From contig DAOUJL010000079.1 in NCBI GenBank assembly GCA_034422735.1, positions 1-64,000 on the forward strand: a stretch of 64,000 nucleotides of DNA. The letters are read 5' to 3'. Position numbers and translations under genes: made by a program. Shown one piece after another: positions 51,727-60,943 of this stretch (within the stretch, counting starts at the first letter, position 1; each line of letters opens with the position of its first letter). The notes below the pieces were generated by a model. That model worked only from the letters and a program-made list of their open reading frames with translations, ran no database searches and was not told the DNA's origin. This DNA comes from CATOSD01 sp034422735 (GTDB lineage: Bacteria > Chloroflexota > Dehalococcoidia > Lucifugimonadales > CATOSD01).

Positions 51727-54260
51727 GCCTTGGCGCCGCCCTTGCCGTTGGGCTGGCTGGCGTCGGGCTTGGCGAGGCCGCTGATGCAGGCGACGGACGC
51801 CACGGCGTCGCCTGGACGCAGGTTGAAGATGGTGACGCCCTGGGCTATGCGGCCAGTGTTTCGTATCTCTGAGGTGCTGGTCCGGAGCACCTGCGCCTGC
51901 TCGGAGACGACGTAGATTTCCATGCCGTCCTCGATCACCTTGGCGTCGGCGACCGGACCGGCCTTGCCGGCGGTGTTGAGCGTCTTTATGCCCTTGCCGC
52001 CTATGCCCTGCTGGCGGTATAGCTCCATGTCGGTCAGCTTGCCGTAGCCGTGCTTGCCGATGACCAGCAGCTTGCTGTCCGGCCTGGCGACGTCCATGGC
52101 GACGACTTCGGCGTCGGCCAACTTTCTCGGCTTTGCCCTGGAGCCTTTTCGGGGCTTGCTGTACCTACTCAGGTCCATGCCCTTGATGCCTCCCGCGGCT
52201 CGACCTCTCGGCCTGACGGCGGCGGCGGGGAAGCGGATGGATATGCCGTCTTCGGTGACCATGATGACGTGATCGTCCTGGTTCGCCAAGCGGGCGGTGA
52301 CGAGCTCGTCTTCGGCATCTAGCCTCATGATGATGAGGCCGGAGGGCCGGATGGTGGAAATCTCCCTGAGTGAAACGCGCTTTACCTTGCCCTTCCTGGT
52401 GGCCATGACTAGGTAGGAGTTCTCCTCTTCCAGACCGGCGACGCCTATGATGGCGTTCACGCGCTCGGCGTCGGAAATGGGCAGCACGTTGAACACGGGA
52501 ACGCCGCGCGTGTTGCGCGAGGTGTCGGCGCGCAGCTCGTAGGCCTTGATGGAGAGGATGCGGCCGGTGTTGGTGAAGAACAAGAGCCGGTCGTGGCTAT
52601 CGACGACCAGGATGTGCTTGACGGGGTCGTCGTCCTTGGTGTTCATGCTGGAGACGCCCTTGCCGCCCCTGTGCTGATTGCGGTAGGTGTCTGCGGCGAT
52701 CCGCTTGATATAACCACCCTGGCTGAAGGTGACGACGAGCTGCTCGTGAGGCTCCAGCTCCTCGCGGCTGATGTCGTGGCCCTCGTTGCTGATTTCGGTG
52801 CGGCGAGGTTCGCCAAAGCTCCTCTTCAACTTGCGGGTCTCCTTCTTGACCTCGCCGAGAATCTTGTCGGGGCTGGCGAGTAGCTCTTCCATGCCGCGGA
52901 TGCTCTCCTGGAGCTCGCGGTACTCCGTTTCGAGTCGCTCGCGTTCGAGGGCGGCGATGCGGCGGAGCTGCATGTCCAGAATGGCGCGGGCCTGCACGTC
53001 GTCCAGGCCGAACTCGGACATGAGGCCGTCGCGCGCCGCGTCGGCGTTGGCGGAGCCGCGTATGAGCTGGATCACGCGGTCCAGGTTTCCGATGGCGATT
53101 CGAAGTCCCGCGAGTATGTGCGCCCGCTCCCTTGCGCGCTTGAGGTCGTACTCGGTGCGGCGCACGACGACCTGCTCGCGGAAGGCGATGAAGTTTTGCA
53201 GGGCGGACTTGAGAGTGACGGTCTCGGGCGTGCCGCCGACGAGCGCGAGCATATTTGCGGAGAAGGTGCTCTGCATCGCGGTGAGCTTGTACAGGTTGTT
53301 CAGCACCACCATGGGCTGCACGCCGCCGCGCAGCTCTATGACCACGCGCATGCCGTCGCGGTTGGACTCATCGCGGATCTCGGAAACGCCGTCGATGCGC
53401 TTGTCCTTGGCTAGCTGTGCGATCTTTTCCACCAGGGTGGCCTTGTTCACCTGGTATGGCAGTTCTGAGACGACTATCTTCAGCCGGCGGGAGCGCGGCG
53501 TCTCCTCGACCTCGGCCCTGGCGCGCATGATTATCTGGCCGCGGCCGGAGATGTAGGCGTTGCGTATACCCTCGCGGCCCATGATCGTGCCGCCAGTGGG
53601 GAAATCGGGTCCCTTGACGTGGCGCATGAGCTCTTCGGGGGTGCTGTCGGGCTTGTCTATGAGCTTGATGATGGCGTCGCACACCTCGGCGGGGTTGTGC
53701 GGTGGTATGTTTGTGGCCATGCCGACGGCGATCCCGGACGCGCCGTTGATGAGCAGATTCGGCAGTCGCGCGGGCAGTACGGTCGGTTCGCGCAGCGAGC
53801 CGTCGAAGTTGTCGATGAAATCGACGGTGTCCTGATCAAGGTTGGCGAGCATCTCCTCGGCGGGAGCGGCCAGCCTCGCCTCGGTGTAGCGAAGTGCCGC
53901 GGGCGGGTCGCCGTCCACGCTGCCGAAGTTCCCCTGTCCGTCCACTAGCGGCAGGCGCATGGACCATTCCTGGGCCATGCGAACCATGGCGTCGTAGACG
54001 GCGGCGTCGTTGTGTGGATGGTACTTGCCGAGCACCTCGCCGACGAGACGGGCGCTCTTCTTGTAGGCGGAGTTGGGCCTCATGCCCAGCTCGTGCATCG
54101 CGTAGAGGATGCGCCGCTGTACAGGCTTCAGGCCGTCGCGGACGTCGGGGAGCGCCCTCGACACGATCACGCTCATGGCGTAGTCGAGGTAGGAGCTGCG
54201 CATCTCCTCTTCGATCTGCGTCGGCTTGATGTTCCCGAACTCTGTCTTGGTAGTTGTCAT
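51723..54260 (-). CDS. gyrA: DNA gyrase subunit A
   Basis: The 845-aa subunit cuts and rejoins DNA in gyrase. Tyr125 in RYTEAR is the catalytic residue, and the beta-propeller C-terminal domain carries the GyrA box QHRGGKG, which marks it as gyrase rather than topo IV. In the quinolone-determining region the sequence is HPHNDAAVYD: Ala86 stands where Ser83 is in E. coli and Asn84 where Gly81 is. gyrB is not in the window. It is the first gene of the minus-strand run. Confidence 0.95.
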   Translation of the reverse strand: MTTTKTEFGNIKPTQIEEEMRSSYLDYAMSVIVSRALPDVRDGLKPVQRRILYAMHELGMRPNSAYKKSARLVGEVLGKYHPHNDAAVYDAMVRMAQEWSMRLPLVDGQGNFGSVDGDPPAALRYTEARLAAPAEEMLANLDQDTVDFIDNFDGSLREPTVLPARLPNLLINGASGIAVGMATNIPPHNPAEVCDAIIKLIDKPDSTPEELMRHVKGPDFPTGGTIMGREGIRNAYISGRGQIIMRARAEVEETPRSRRLKIVVSELPYQVNKATLVEKIAQLAKDKRIDGVSEIRDESNRDGMRVVIELRGGVQPMVVLNNLYKLTAMQSTFSANMLALVGGTPETVTLKSALQNFIAFREQVVVRRTEYDLKRARERAHILAGLRIAIGNLDRVIQLIRGSANADAARDGLMSEFGLDDVQARAILDMQLRRIAALERERLETEYRELQESIRGMEELLASPDKILGEVKKETRKLKRSFGEPRRTEISNEGHDISREELEPHEQLVVTFSQGGYIKRIAADTYRNQHRGGKGVSSMNTKDDDPVKHILVVDSHDRLLFFTNTGRILSIKAYELRADTSRNTRGVPVFNVLPISDAERVNAIIGVAGLEEENSYLVMATRKGKVKRVSLREISTIRPSGLIIMRLDAEDELVTARLANQDDHVIMVTEDGISIRFPAAAVRPRGRAAGGIKGMDLSRYSKPRKGSRAKPRKLADAEVVAMDVARPDSKLLVIGKHGYGKLTDMELYRQQGIGGKGIKTLNTAGKAGPVADAKVIEDGMEIYVVSEQAQVLRTSTSEIRNTGRIAQGVTIFNLRPGDAVASVACISGLAKPDASQPNGKGGAKA

Positions 54261-54461
54261 GGATGGCTCCTGGGGTGGTGCTGACGCGGAGCGGGGGCGG
54301 CGGCGCAGTCCGCGCGGCGAGTAGTGCGTCCCTCGCTCCGGGGATGTGGAGACGGCCTTGCGCGCGGGCTTCGGGCCGCCATGCTTAACCTATCACTGAT
54401 AAGTCTATTTTACCACTTGCCCAGCGACCTGTTTGGCGCGAATCGAGGCCGCGCAGAGCCG

Positions 54462-54491
54462 TTAGCCAAGCGAGAGGTTTGGGCGTATAAT
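54462..54491 (+). promoter_or_regulatory. Possible promoter of the HemL-like gene
   Basis: A perfect TATAAT at 54486-54491 lies 65 bp before the start. The best -35 candidate 18 bp upstream (TTAGCC) is poor. Confidence 0.4.
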
Positions 54492-54556
54492 GGGCCGTGT
54501 TCCCACAGGGCCAGCGGCGCGTTGGTCACGCATCGAGGCAGGCAAGGAGAGTTCAC

Positions 54557-55879
54557 ATGCCCACACAGCAGCACCAGACGGAGATCGACCGCTACATGGC
54601 CAGCACTCCCAAGTCCAGGGAGGTGCTCGCCGAGGCGGCGAAATACCTGCCGGGAGGCAGCACGCGGGGCGCACAGTACTTTCCACCTTACCCCTTTGTC
54701 GCGGAGAGGGGCGAGGGCCTGTACATGTACGACATCGACGGCAACCGCTACCTGGACTACGTGATCAACGCAACCAGCCTGATCCTGGGCCACGCTCACC
54801 CGCGCGTGGTGAAGGCGATCCAGGACAAGGCGGACTTCGGCACGGCGTTCAGCGTGCCCACCGAGGACCAGACTCGGCTGGCGAAGATTCTGTGCGAGCG
54901 GATCCCGTCCCTGGAGCGCGTGCGCTTCACCAACTCCGGCACCGAGGGAACCCTGATGGCGATAAGGGCCGCGCGTGCCTACACCGGGCGGCACAAGATA
55001 GCCAAGTTCGAGGGCGCGTACCACGGCTCCCACGAGTACGTTCAGGTGAGCGTGTCGCCGTCGGCGGACAGTCTCGACCCGAACGGGACGACGGGCGTGC
55101 CCGAATACGACGGCATGCCGCCCAGCGTCCTCGAGGACGTGGTAGTGCTTCCGTACAACGACCTGGCGACGAGTGAACGGCTGCTGCGGGAGAACAAGGA
55201 CGATGTCTCGTGCCTGGTCATGGAGGCAATCTCGTCGAGCTTCGGCTATCTCCCCGCCGAGAAGGAGTTCCTGCAGGGGATTCGCGACGTCACCGAGGAG
55301 CTCGGGATCATCCTGATATTCGACGAGGTGCAGAGCCTGCGCGTGGCGCCGGGCGGCGCGCAGGAGTTGCTCGGAGTCACGCCGGACATGACGGCGATGG
55401 GCAAGATCATCGGCGGCGGCACGCCGGTTGGCGCGTTCGGCGGGCGCGAGGACCTGATGGCGCTTTACGACCCGACGGAAAACGGCCCGACGCTGGCGCA
55501 CGCCGGCACCTTCAACGGCAATCCGCTGACGATGGCGGCAGGCTGCGTGGTGATGGAGGAGCTGACGCCCGAGGTTTACGCGCGCATGAGCGACCTGGGC
55601 GATTCGCTGCGCGGCAAGATGCGGGCGGTGTTCGATGAGTTGGAGGTGCCCGCGCAGGTGACCGGCATCGCGTCGCTGTTCGGCATCCACTTCACGTCCG
55701 AGGAGATCACGGACTACCGCTCGACGCTGACGGGCGACAAGGCGCTGAACCAGGCGCTGTTCACCGGTCTGCTCAACGAGGGAGTGCTGCTCGGCGGCGC
55801 GCTGAGCGCGCTCACCGAGGACGAGCACGTCGACACGCTGGTCGACGCCACGCGCCGGGTGATCCAGCGCGTGCGGTAG
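54557..55879 (+). CDS. Class III aminotransferase, glutamate-1-semialdehyde aminomutase-like
   Basis: The 440-aa PLP enzyme resembles HemL: 'YLPGGSTRGAQYFPPYPF', 'NATSLILGHAHPRVV', 'RFTNSGTEGTLMAIRAARAYTGR', 'FDEVQSLR', the PLP-binding Lys283 in AMGKIIGGGTPVGAFGG, and 'THAGTFNGNP'-like 'LAHAGTFNGNPLTMAAG'. True GSA aminomutase is likely but not certain, since related class III enzymes of unknown substrate are common and no other haem genes are adjacent. ATG 54557 follows AAGGAGAG. Confidence 0.8.
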   Translation: MPTQQHQTEIDRYMASTPKSREVLAEAAKYLPGGSTRGAQYFPPYPFVAERGEGLYMYDIDGNRYLDYVINATSLILGHAHPRVVKAIQDKADFGTAFSVPTEDQTRLAKILCERIPSLERVRFTNSGTEGTLMAIRAARAYTGRHKIAKFEGAYHGSHEYVQVSVSPSADSLDPNGTTGVPEYDGMPPSVLEDVVVLPYNDLATSERLLRENKDDVSCLVMEAISSSFGYLPAEKEFLQGIRDVTEELGIILIFDEVQSLRVAPGGAQELLGVTPDMTAMGKIIGGGTPVGAFGGREDLMALYDPTENGPTLAHAGTFNGNPLTMAAGCVVMEELTPEVYARMSDLGDSLRGKMRAVFDELEVPAQVTGIASLFGIHFTSEEITDYRSTLTGDKALNQALFTGLLNEGVLLGGALSALTEDEHVDTLVDATRRVIQRVR

Positions 55880-55935
55880 AGAGGCGATCTCTCCCCCATC
55901 CTGGTCTTCTCCTGCTCAAGGGGAAAGAGACAATC

Positions 55936-55962
55936 GGGCGGGTCTGTGACCCGCCCTTACAG
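55936..55962. repeat. Palindromic repeat, family B copy (GGGCGGGTC..GACCCGCCC)
   Basis: GGGCGGGTC and GACCCGCCC form a 9-bp stem with loop TGT, followed by TTACAG. It resembles the hairpin at 51703 and lies between converging genes. Confidence 0.65.
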
Positions 55963-55998
55963 TTTCGACTGGCCGTCAGGCTTACCGCGGATCGTACC

Positions 55999-56475
55999 CT
56001 ACTCGGTGTGCTCCAGCTGGCGGCGGCCGCCGTCGGCGGCGATGTGCATGGAGTCCGCCACCGTGAGCCCCAGAAACACCCAGCCGGAGTAGTGTGCAAC
56101 GGGCACCCAATCGAACTCCATCGCCACGAGCATCACCACCGGGGGAATCCACAGACCCATGATGAGCACCCGCGTAATGGTACCAATGACGTGCTCGTGG
56201 CTTATGCCGCGATGCTTGAACAGAATGCCGTAGGGCAGCGTCCAGATGTACAGGAACAGGCCCCAGAAGCCTTGGCGCTCGGCGAAGGTGCGCCTTGCGA
56301 TGTCCTGGTCTGGGTTGATGCCTATGGTGGACAGCAGGTATCCGCCGCCCAGCGCGGCCAGGCTCTGCCACCAACCGACCGAGTACTCCTCTCCAAAGAA
56401 CCACGCCAGCGCAACCGCGCCGGGAATTATCAGGGCGGTTACGTTGACGAGTCTGTGCGTTCTGCCGGAGGACAC
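55999..56475 (-). CDS. DUF2227-type membrane protein, putative metal-binding
   Basis: The 158-aa protein begins MSSGRTHRLVN and has 'GYLLSTIGINPDQDI', 'HRGISHEHVIGT' and several hydrophobic segments, matching the DUF2227 (putative metal-dependent hydrolase) pattern with conserved His and Asp residues. The function is unknown. It lies 21 bp after the DEAD-box helicase stop on the same strand, so the two are probably co-transcribed. Confidence 0.8.
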   Translation of the reverse strand: MSSGRTHRLVNVTALIIPGAVALAWFFGEEYSVGWWQSLAALGGGYLLSTIGINPDQDIARRTFAERQGFWGLFLYIWTLPYGILFKHRGISHEHVIGTITRVLIMGLWIPPVVMLVAMEFDWVPVAHYSGWVFLGLTVADSMHIAADGGRRQLEHTE

Positions 56476-56496
56476 TCGGGGCTGTGGGCCGGCGGG

Positions 56497-57954
56497 CTAG
56501 CCGTACAGGAAGCCCAGGCGCTCCTGGCGCAGGCCGTCTCCGACGTGGTCACGGATTTCATCCAGCATGGCGAAGTCGAGCATGTCCGACACGAAGGTGA
56601 TTGCCGTGCCCGGGCGACCCATGCGGGCCGTCCTGCCGATGCGGTGGACGTACTCCTCCAGGTTGCTGGGCATGTCGTAGTTGATGACGTGCGAAACGGC
56701 GGGGATGTCCAGCCCGCGCGCGGCGACGTTGGTCGCGACTAGCGCCCGGAGCTTCTTTTCCCTGAACTTGCGCATCACCCTCTCGCGGTGCGCCTGCGTC
56801 ATGTCGCCGTGGATGGCCTCGGCGTCGAAGCCCTCGCGCTCCAGGTGGTACACAAGCCGGTCGACGCCAATCTTGGTGCGCCTGAATATGAGCGCCTGGG
56901 TTACCCGGTCGTGGTCGGCGAGCAGGCCGTCCAGCGCAGCCTGGCGGTCCTGTGCCGCAACCTCGTAGTAGATCTGGTCCACTTCGTCGACCGGCTCGGC
57001 GTCCCCGCCCACCCTGATCCACTCCGGGTCGCGAAGATAGCGTCGGGCCAGCCTGCGAATGGGACCTGGCATGGTGGCCGAGAACAGCAGCGTCTGCCGC
57101 GTTTTCGGCGTGGCCCTGAGTATGCGCTCTATGTCGTCGACGAAACCGATGTCCAGCATCTGGTCGGCCTCGTCCAGCACCACGATGCGCACGTCGGAGA
57201 GGCTGATGGTCCGCCGGCTCATGTGGTCCATCAGACGACCTGGCGTTGCCACCACCACCTGCGGTCGCCTGCGCAGGCCGTCCAGCTGCGTGTTCATGGA
57301 CTGTCCGCCGTACACGGTGAGGCAGCGCACGTTCTCGAACTGGCCCAGGCTCGAAACCTCGGTGCTCACCTGCATCGCGAGCTCTCGCGTGGGCGTGAGC
57401 ACCAGCGCCTGGATTTCGGTGGAGCCGCCGTCGATGAGCTCGACGATGGGTATGCCGAACGCGGCGGTCTTGCCGGTGCCGGTCTGCGCTTGGCCCACTA
57501 TGTCGAGACCCTGGGTGGCAATGGGGATGACGCTGGACTGGATTGGCGTAGGTTCCGAGTATCCCATGCGATCCAGGGCGTGGCCCACCGCGCCCGAAAC
57601 CGTAAGCTCGCCGAATGTGGCCTGGTCGGGGAGATCGCTGGGAATAGGGGTCGGCGCCGCCGGTGCGGGTTGCGGCTCGGGCGGGGCATCGGTCCGCTCC
57701 TGTTGACGCATGCGCCGCTGGTTACTTGGGCGCTGGCGGTCACTTCGCTCCGAGCGGTCGCGCTCGCGGTCGCGGGGAGAGCGGCGGCGCGCCGGCCTCT
57801 CGCCGCGGCGGGACGGGGCCGTAGTTCGGGCTACGTTTTCGACTTTGGGCGATTCTACTCCGGTAAGCGAGATGAGCACCTGGCTCTTTGGGGCCTCGGA
57901 CACGACGGTTTCGTGCTGTACTTTGGGTTCTTCCGAGGGCGGGCGTTTGAACAC
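56497..57954 (-). CDS. DEAD-box RNA helicase
   Basis: The 485-aa protein has a basic, Arg/Ser-rich N-terminal extension (about 110 residues) followed by a full DEAD-box core: Q-motif 'GYSEPTPIQSSVIP', Walker A AQTGTGKT, PTRELAMQ, DEAD, SAT, and C-terminal 'AIHGDMTQAHRERVMRKF', ATNVAARGLD and HRIGRTARMG. It unwinds RNA in ribosome assembly or mRNA decay. It ends shortly after motif VI, without an extra RNA-binding domain. A leader with a terminator-like hairpin precedes it, suggesting attenuation. Confidence 0.93.
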   Translation of the reverse strand: MFKRPPSEEPKVQHETVVSEAPKSQVLISLTGVESPKVENVARTTAPSRRGERPARRRSPRDRERDRSERSDRQRPSNQRRMRQQERTDAPPEPQPAPAAPTPIPSDLPDQATFGELTVSGAVGHALDRMGYSEPTPIQSSVIPIATQGLDIVGQAQTGTGKTAAFGIPIVELIDGGSTEIQALVLTPTRELAMQVSTEVSSLGQFENVRCLTVYGGQSMNTQLDGLRRRPQVVVATPGRLMDHMSRRTISLSDVRIVVLDEADQMLDIGFVDDIERILRATPKTRQTLLFSATMPGPIRRLARRYLRDPEWIRVGGDAEPVDEVDQIYYEVAAQDRQAALDGLLADHDRVTQALIFRRTKIGVDRLVYHLEREGFDAEAIHGDMTQAHRERVMRKFREKKLRALVATNVAARGLDIPAVSHVINYDMPSNLEEYVHRIGRTARMGRPGTAITFVSDMLDFAMLDEIRDHVGDGLRQERLGFLYG

Positions 57955-58038
57955 GCCCCCGACTTTACGAGTGATGTTTAGCAGCTTGATGGCTTGTACC
58001 TCCTAGTAGGGCGAGTGGGGCGCCTTGGCGGCATCCCG

Positions 58039-58078
58039 AAAGCAAAAGAGGGCGCGACGCCGGCAGGCGTCCGCCCTC
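58039..58078 (-). terminator. Leader terminator/attenuator upstream of DEAD-box helicase
   Basis: On the minus strand, GAGGGCG..GACGCC..GGCGTC..CGCCCTC forms a long hairpin followed by TTTTGCTTT. It lies between the predicted promoter (58135-58163) and the helicase start at 57954, so it would interrupt the helicase transcript early unless disrupted. Confidence 0.65.
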
Positions 58079-58134
58079 ATTGATACGCAATAGATAGTTT
58101 GTGAATGTTGTCGTAGCATTCCGTCTTTCACGAA

Positions 58135-58163
58135 AGTCTAGCACACGCCGTTCTAAGTGTCAA
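58135..58163 (-). promoter_or_regulatory. Predicted promoter of DEAD-box helicase operon
   Basis: On the minus strand a perfect TTGACA (58158-58163) and TAGACT (58135-58140) are 17 bp apart. Transcription from here would give a leader of roughly 175 nt. Confidence 0.65.
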
Positions 58164-58207
58164 AACGGGGCTGTTTCAGGAAGCCACACTTTGCTAACAT
58201 CCCTCTC

Positions 58208-59452
58208 ATGCGTGAAGCGGAGCAGACAGTCGACAGGCGGCCCTTCGCCGAGAGGTGGCGCGTCCATCTCATCGTGGCAGCCCTCGCGCTCGGCTGGTCC
58301 GTGCTTTATCTGGACCGCAGCATCCTGTTTCCGCTGTTGCCGGTCATAGCAGACGATTTCGGGCTGACTGACGCGCAGAGCGGAGCCATATCCAGCGTCT
58401 ACTTCATCACCTACGTCTTGATGCAGATACCCTCCGGCGTACTGGGCGACCGGTTCGGGCTGAAGAGGGTGCTGGTGGTGATGTACCTGATCATCGGGTT
58501 GGGGCTGTTCTGCATCGGCATGTTCAGTGTCAGCTACCTGCTATTGCTGCTGTTCATCGGAGTCCAGGGCTTCGGGGCGGGGGCTTACTATGCGGGATCT
58601 TACGGCATCACGATAAGCTCGGTGCCGTCCCGGTGGCGGGGCACGAGCTCCTCTATAGTCACGTCCGGCATGGCGTTGGGGTCGGCGCTCGGACTGGGGA
58701 TGGCGGGTCTGCTGTACTCGGTGTCGGAGAGCTGGCGAACTCCGTACCTGTTCATGCTCGCACCGACCCTACTGATGGCCGGGCTGATTGGCCTTCTGAT
58801 AAGGGGAGTGCCCAGCGCGCCAAAGGTGGAGGGTGGTCTGGCGTTCCTGTTCAAGAACCGCGACTTCATCCCGCTGTGCGTGACCAACTTCTGCGCGCTG
58901 TACGCCTACATGGTCATCTTCACCTGGGGTCCCAGCTTCCTGGTGGAAGAGCACGGCATGTCCATCACCAGGGCGGGGCTGTTCACGTCGGTCGTCGCTG
59001 GAGCGTCGCTGCTGGGCGCACTCACCTGGGGCAGGCTGTCGGACCGGCTGGGCCGCAAGGGTCTGACTATTGCGATGCTGAGCGGGTCCGCGGTGATGAT
59101 GTCCGTCGCGGCCGTCGTCGACTCGACGCCGGCGATTCTGGGCGCGTTCGCGGCGTACGGGTTCCTGGGCGCGCTTGCGTGGAACCCGATTATCGTCTCC
59201 TGGGCGGGCGACCACACATTCGCGTCCGGGCGCGTGGGCATGGGCACGGTCATGGGGGTGATGAACACTGTCGGCATTTCGAGCGCGTTCATCGCGCCGG
59301 TGGTGAGCGGCTGGATCAGCGACACGACGCACTCGCTGGAGATGGCATTCTTCCTCGCGACGGCGGTGCAGCTCGTCGGCGTGGTCGTGGCGCTCGCCGC
59401 GCGCGAGAGGCCGGCCCACGCCGAGAGTGCGCCGGCGACTGTGGGGCGGTGA
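58208..59452 (+). CDS. Major facilitator superfamily transporter
   Basis: The 414-aa, 12-helix carrier has the MFS signature 'GVLGDRFGLKRVLV' after helix 2 and 'GRLSDRLGRKGLTIAM' at the equivalent place in the second half. The N-terminal 'LDRSILFPLLPVIADDFGLTDAQSGAISSVYFITYVLMQIPSG' resembles anion:cation symporter-type MFS carriers of organic anions. The substrate is unknown. ATG 58208 is preferred over an upstream in-frame start at 58157. modA follows 9 bp later. Confidence 0.87.
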   Translation: MREAEQTVDRRPFAERWRVHLIVAALALGWSVLYLDRSILFPLLPVIADDFGLTDAQSGAISSVYFITYVLMQIPSGVLGDRFGLKRVLVVMYLIIGLGLFCIGMFSVSYLLLLLFIGVQGFGAGAYYAGSYGITISSVPSRWRGTSSSIVTSGMALGSALGLGMAGLLYSVSESWRTPYLFMLAPTLLMAGLIGLLIRGVPSAPKVEGGLAFLFKNRDFIPLCVTNFCALYAYMVIFTWGPSFLVEEHGMSITRAGLFTSVVAGASLLGALTWGRLSDRLGRKGLTIAMLSGSAVMMSVAAVVDSTPAILGAFAAYGFLGALAWNPIIVSWAGDHTFASGRVGMGTVMGVMNTVGISSAFIAPVVSGWISDTTHSLEMAFFLATAVQLVGVVVALAARERPAHAESAPATVGR

Positions 59453-59461
59453 CGGTGGCGA

Positions 59462-60247
59462 GTGGCTGGTGAGCGATGGCCGGTCGCTGGAGCGTGGGCG
59501 GCCGCTGTCGCTGTTCTGCTGGCGGCCTCGCTGGCGGCGTGTTCAGTTCGGTCGGAGCGTTCGGAGATCCTGGTTCTCGCGGCGGCCAGCCTGGCAGACG
59601 CCATGGAAGAGGTGGAGAGAGCGTTCGAGCAGGACAGCGACGTAGATGTAGTGCTGAGCTACGGCGGTTCGCAGAGCCTTGCGCGGCAGATAGTCGGCGG
59701 CGCGCCGGCGGACGTGTTCATCTCGGCAGGCGGGTCTCCCATGGAGGACCTGCGCGCGGAAGGGCTGACAGCGGGAGATCCGGTCGAACTGTTCGGCAAC
59801 GCCCTGGTTGTGGCGACCCGTTCGCCGGACCTCTCGCCGCAGTCACTGGCGGAGCTGGTGAAACTGGGCCGAACGCGGGTCGCGGTCGCCGACCCGGAAC
59901 TCGCGCCGGCGGGCCGCTACGCGAGGCAGGCGCTTGAGAGCGCGGGGCTGTGGCAGCCGTCGGACAGCTCGCTGGTGTTCGCCCCGGACGTGCGCGCGGC
60001 GCTCGCCTACGTGCAGTCCGGAAACGCGGACGCCGCCATCGTGTACCGGACGGATGCGGTGGCAACGCAGGGCGTGCGCGCGCTGAACATTGTGCCCGCG
60101 GACAGTCACGATCGGATAGCGTATCCGGCGGCGGTCGTTGGGCGGCCTTCCAACCAGGCGCCGGCGGCCCGGTTCGTAGATTTCCTACAGGGGCCGGAGG
60201 CGCAGGCCATATTCCGCCGGCACGGCTTTCAATCTCTGGAGCGTTGA
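59462..60247 (+). CDS. modA: Molybdate-binding lipoprotein ModA
   Basis: The 261-aa protein has a signal peptide with lipobox LAAC and then the ModA domain: 'AAASLADAMEEVERAFEQ', 'SYGGSQSLARQIVGGAPADVFISAG', 'NALVVATR', and 'AYVQSGNADAAIVYRTDA'. It captures molybdate or tungstate for ModB. It starts at GTG 59462. It is followed by modB but no modC ATPase. Confidence 0.9.
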   Translation: MAGERWPVAGAWAAAVAVLLAASLAACSVRSERSEILVLAAASLADAMEEVERAFEQDSDVDVVLSYGGSQSLARQIVGGAPADVFISAGGSPMEDLRAEGLTAGDPVELFGNALVVATRSPDLSPQSLAELVKLGRTRVAVADPELAPAGRYARQALESAGLWQPSDSSLVFAPDVRAALAYVQSGNADAAIVYRTDAVATQGVRALNIVPADSHDRIAYPAAVVGRPSNQAPAARFVDFLQGPEAQAIFRRHGFQSLER

Positions 60248-60259
60248 ACGGCATCGAGC

Positions 60260-60934
60260 ATGGACGAACTTGACCTGACCGTTATCTGGGTGACGCTGAG
60301 GGTGGCGGCGGCCGCCACCGCCGTCAACTTCCCGCTGGCTCTCGGACTCGCCTGGCTGATGGTGAGGAAGCGGATTCGCGGGCGGTTCGTGGTGGACCTG
60401 CTCGTGTCGCTGCCACTCGCGCTTCCTCCTGTGGCGGTGGGCTATTTCCTGCTGCTCCTGCTGGGGCGGGACGGCCCTGTCGGCGCCGCCGTGCACGGGC
60501 TGCTGGGCCTGGACCTGGTGTTCACGTGGGTAGCGGCGGCGCTCGCCGCTGCGGTAGTGTCGTTCCCGTTGATGGCAAGGGCGGTGATGGTGGCGATGGA
60601 AGGCGTGGACGAGCGGCTGGAGGCTTCGGCGCGCAGCTTGGGCGCGGGCCCTATACGGGTGTTCTTTACCATCACTGTGCCGCTCGCCTACACCGGCATC
60701 CTGGCGGGCGTGCTGCTGGGATTCGTGCGCGCACTGGGCGAGTTCGGGGCGACGATCATCGTTGCGGGCAACATCCCGGGGCGGACGCAGACGCTGCCGC
60801 TGGCGATCTTCACCGAGGTGCAGTCGGGAGACAGCGGTGCGGCGGTGCGGTTGGTGGGGGTGTCGATCGCCCTGGCGGTAGTGACGCTGGCTGCGCACAA
60901 CTGGCTGCTTGAGCGGTCCGGCAGAGGTGGATAG
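60260..60934 (+). CDS. modB: Molybdate ABC transporter permease ModB
   Basis: The 224-aa permease has about five membrane helices and the EAA-loop signature 'LEASARSLGAGPIRVFFTITVPLAYTGILAGVLLGFVRALGEFGATIIVAGNIPGRTQTLPLAIF', specific to ModB. It lies 12 bp after modA. The ATPase ModC is absent from this locus; the next gene is a toxin on the opposite strand. Confidence 0.92.
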   Translation: MDELDLTVIWVTLRVAAAATAVNFPLALGLAWLMVRKRIRGRFVVDLLVSLPLALPPVAVGYFLLLLLGRDGPVGAAVHGLLGLDLVFTWVAAALAAAVVSFPLMARAVMVAMEGVDERLEASARSLGAGPIRVFFTITVPLAYTGILAGVLLGFVRALGEFGATIIVAGNIPGRTQTLPLAIFTEVQSGDSGAAVRLVGVSIALAVVTLAAHNWLLERSGRGG

Positions 60935-60943
60935 GCCGCGCCG

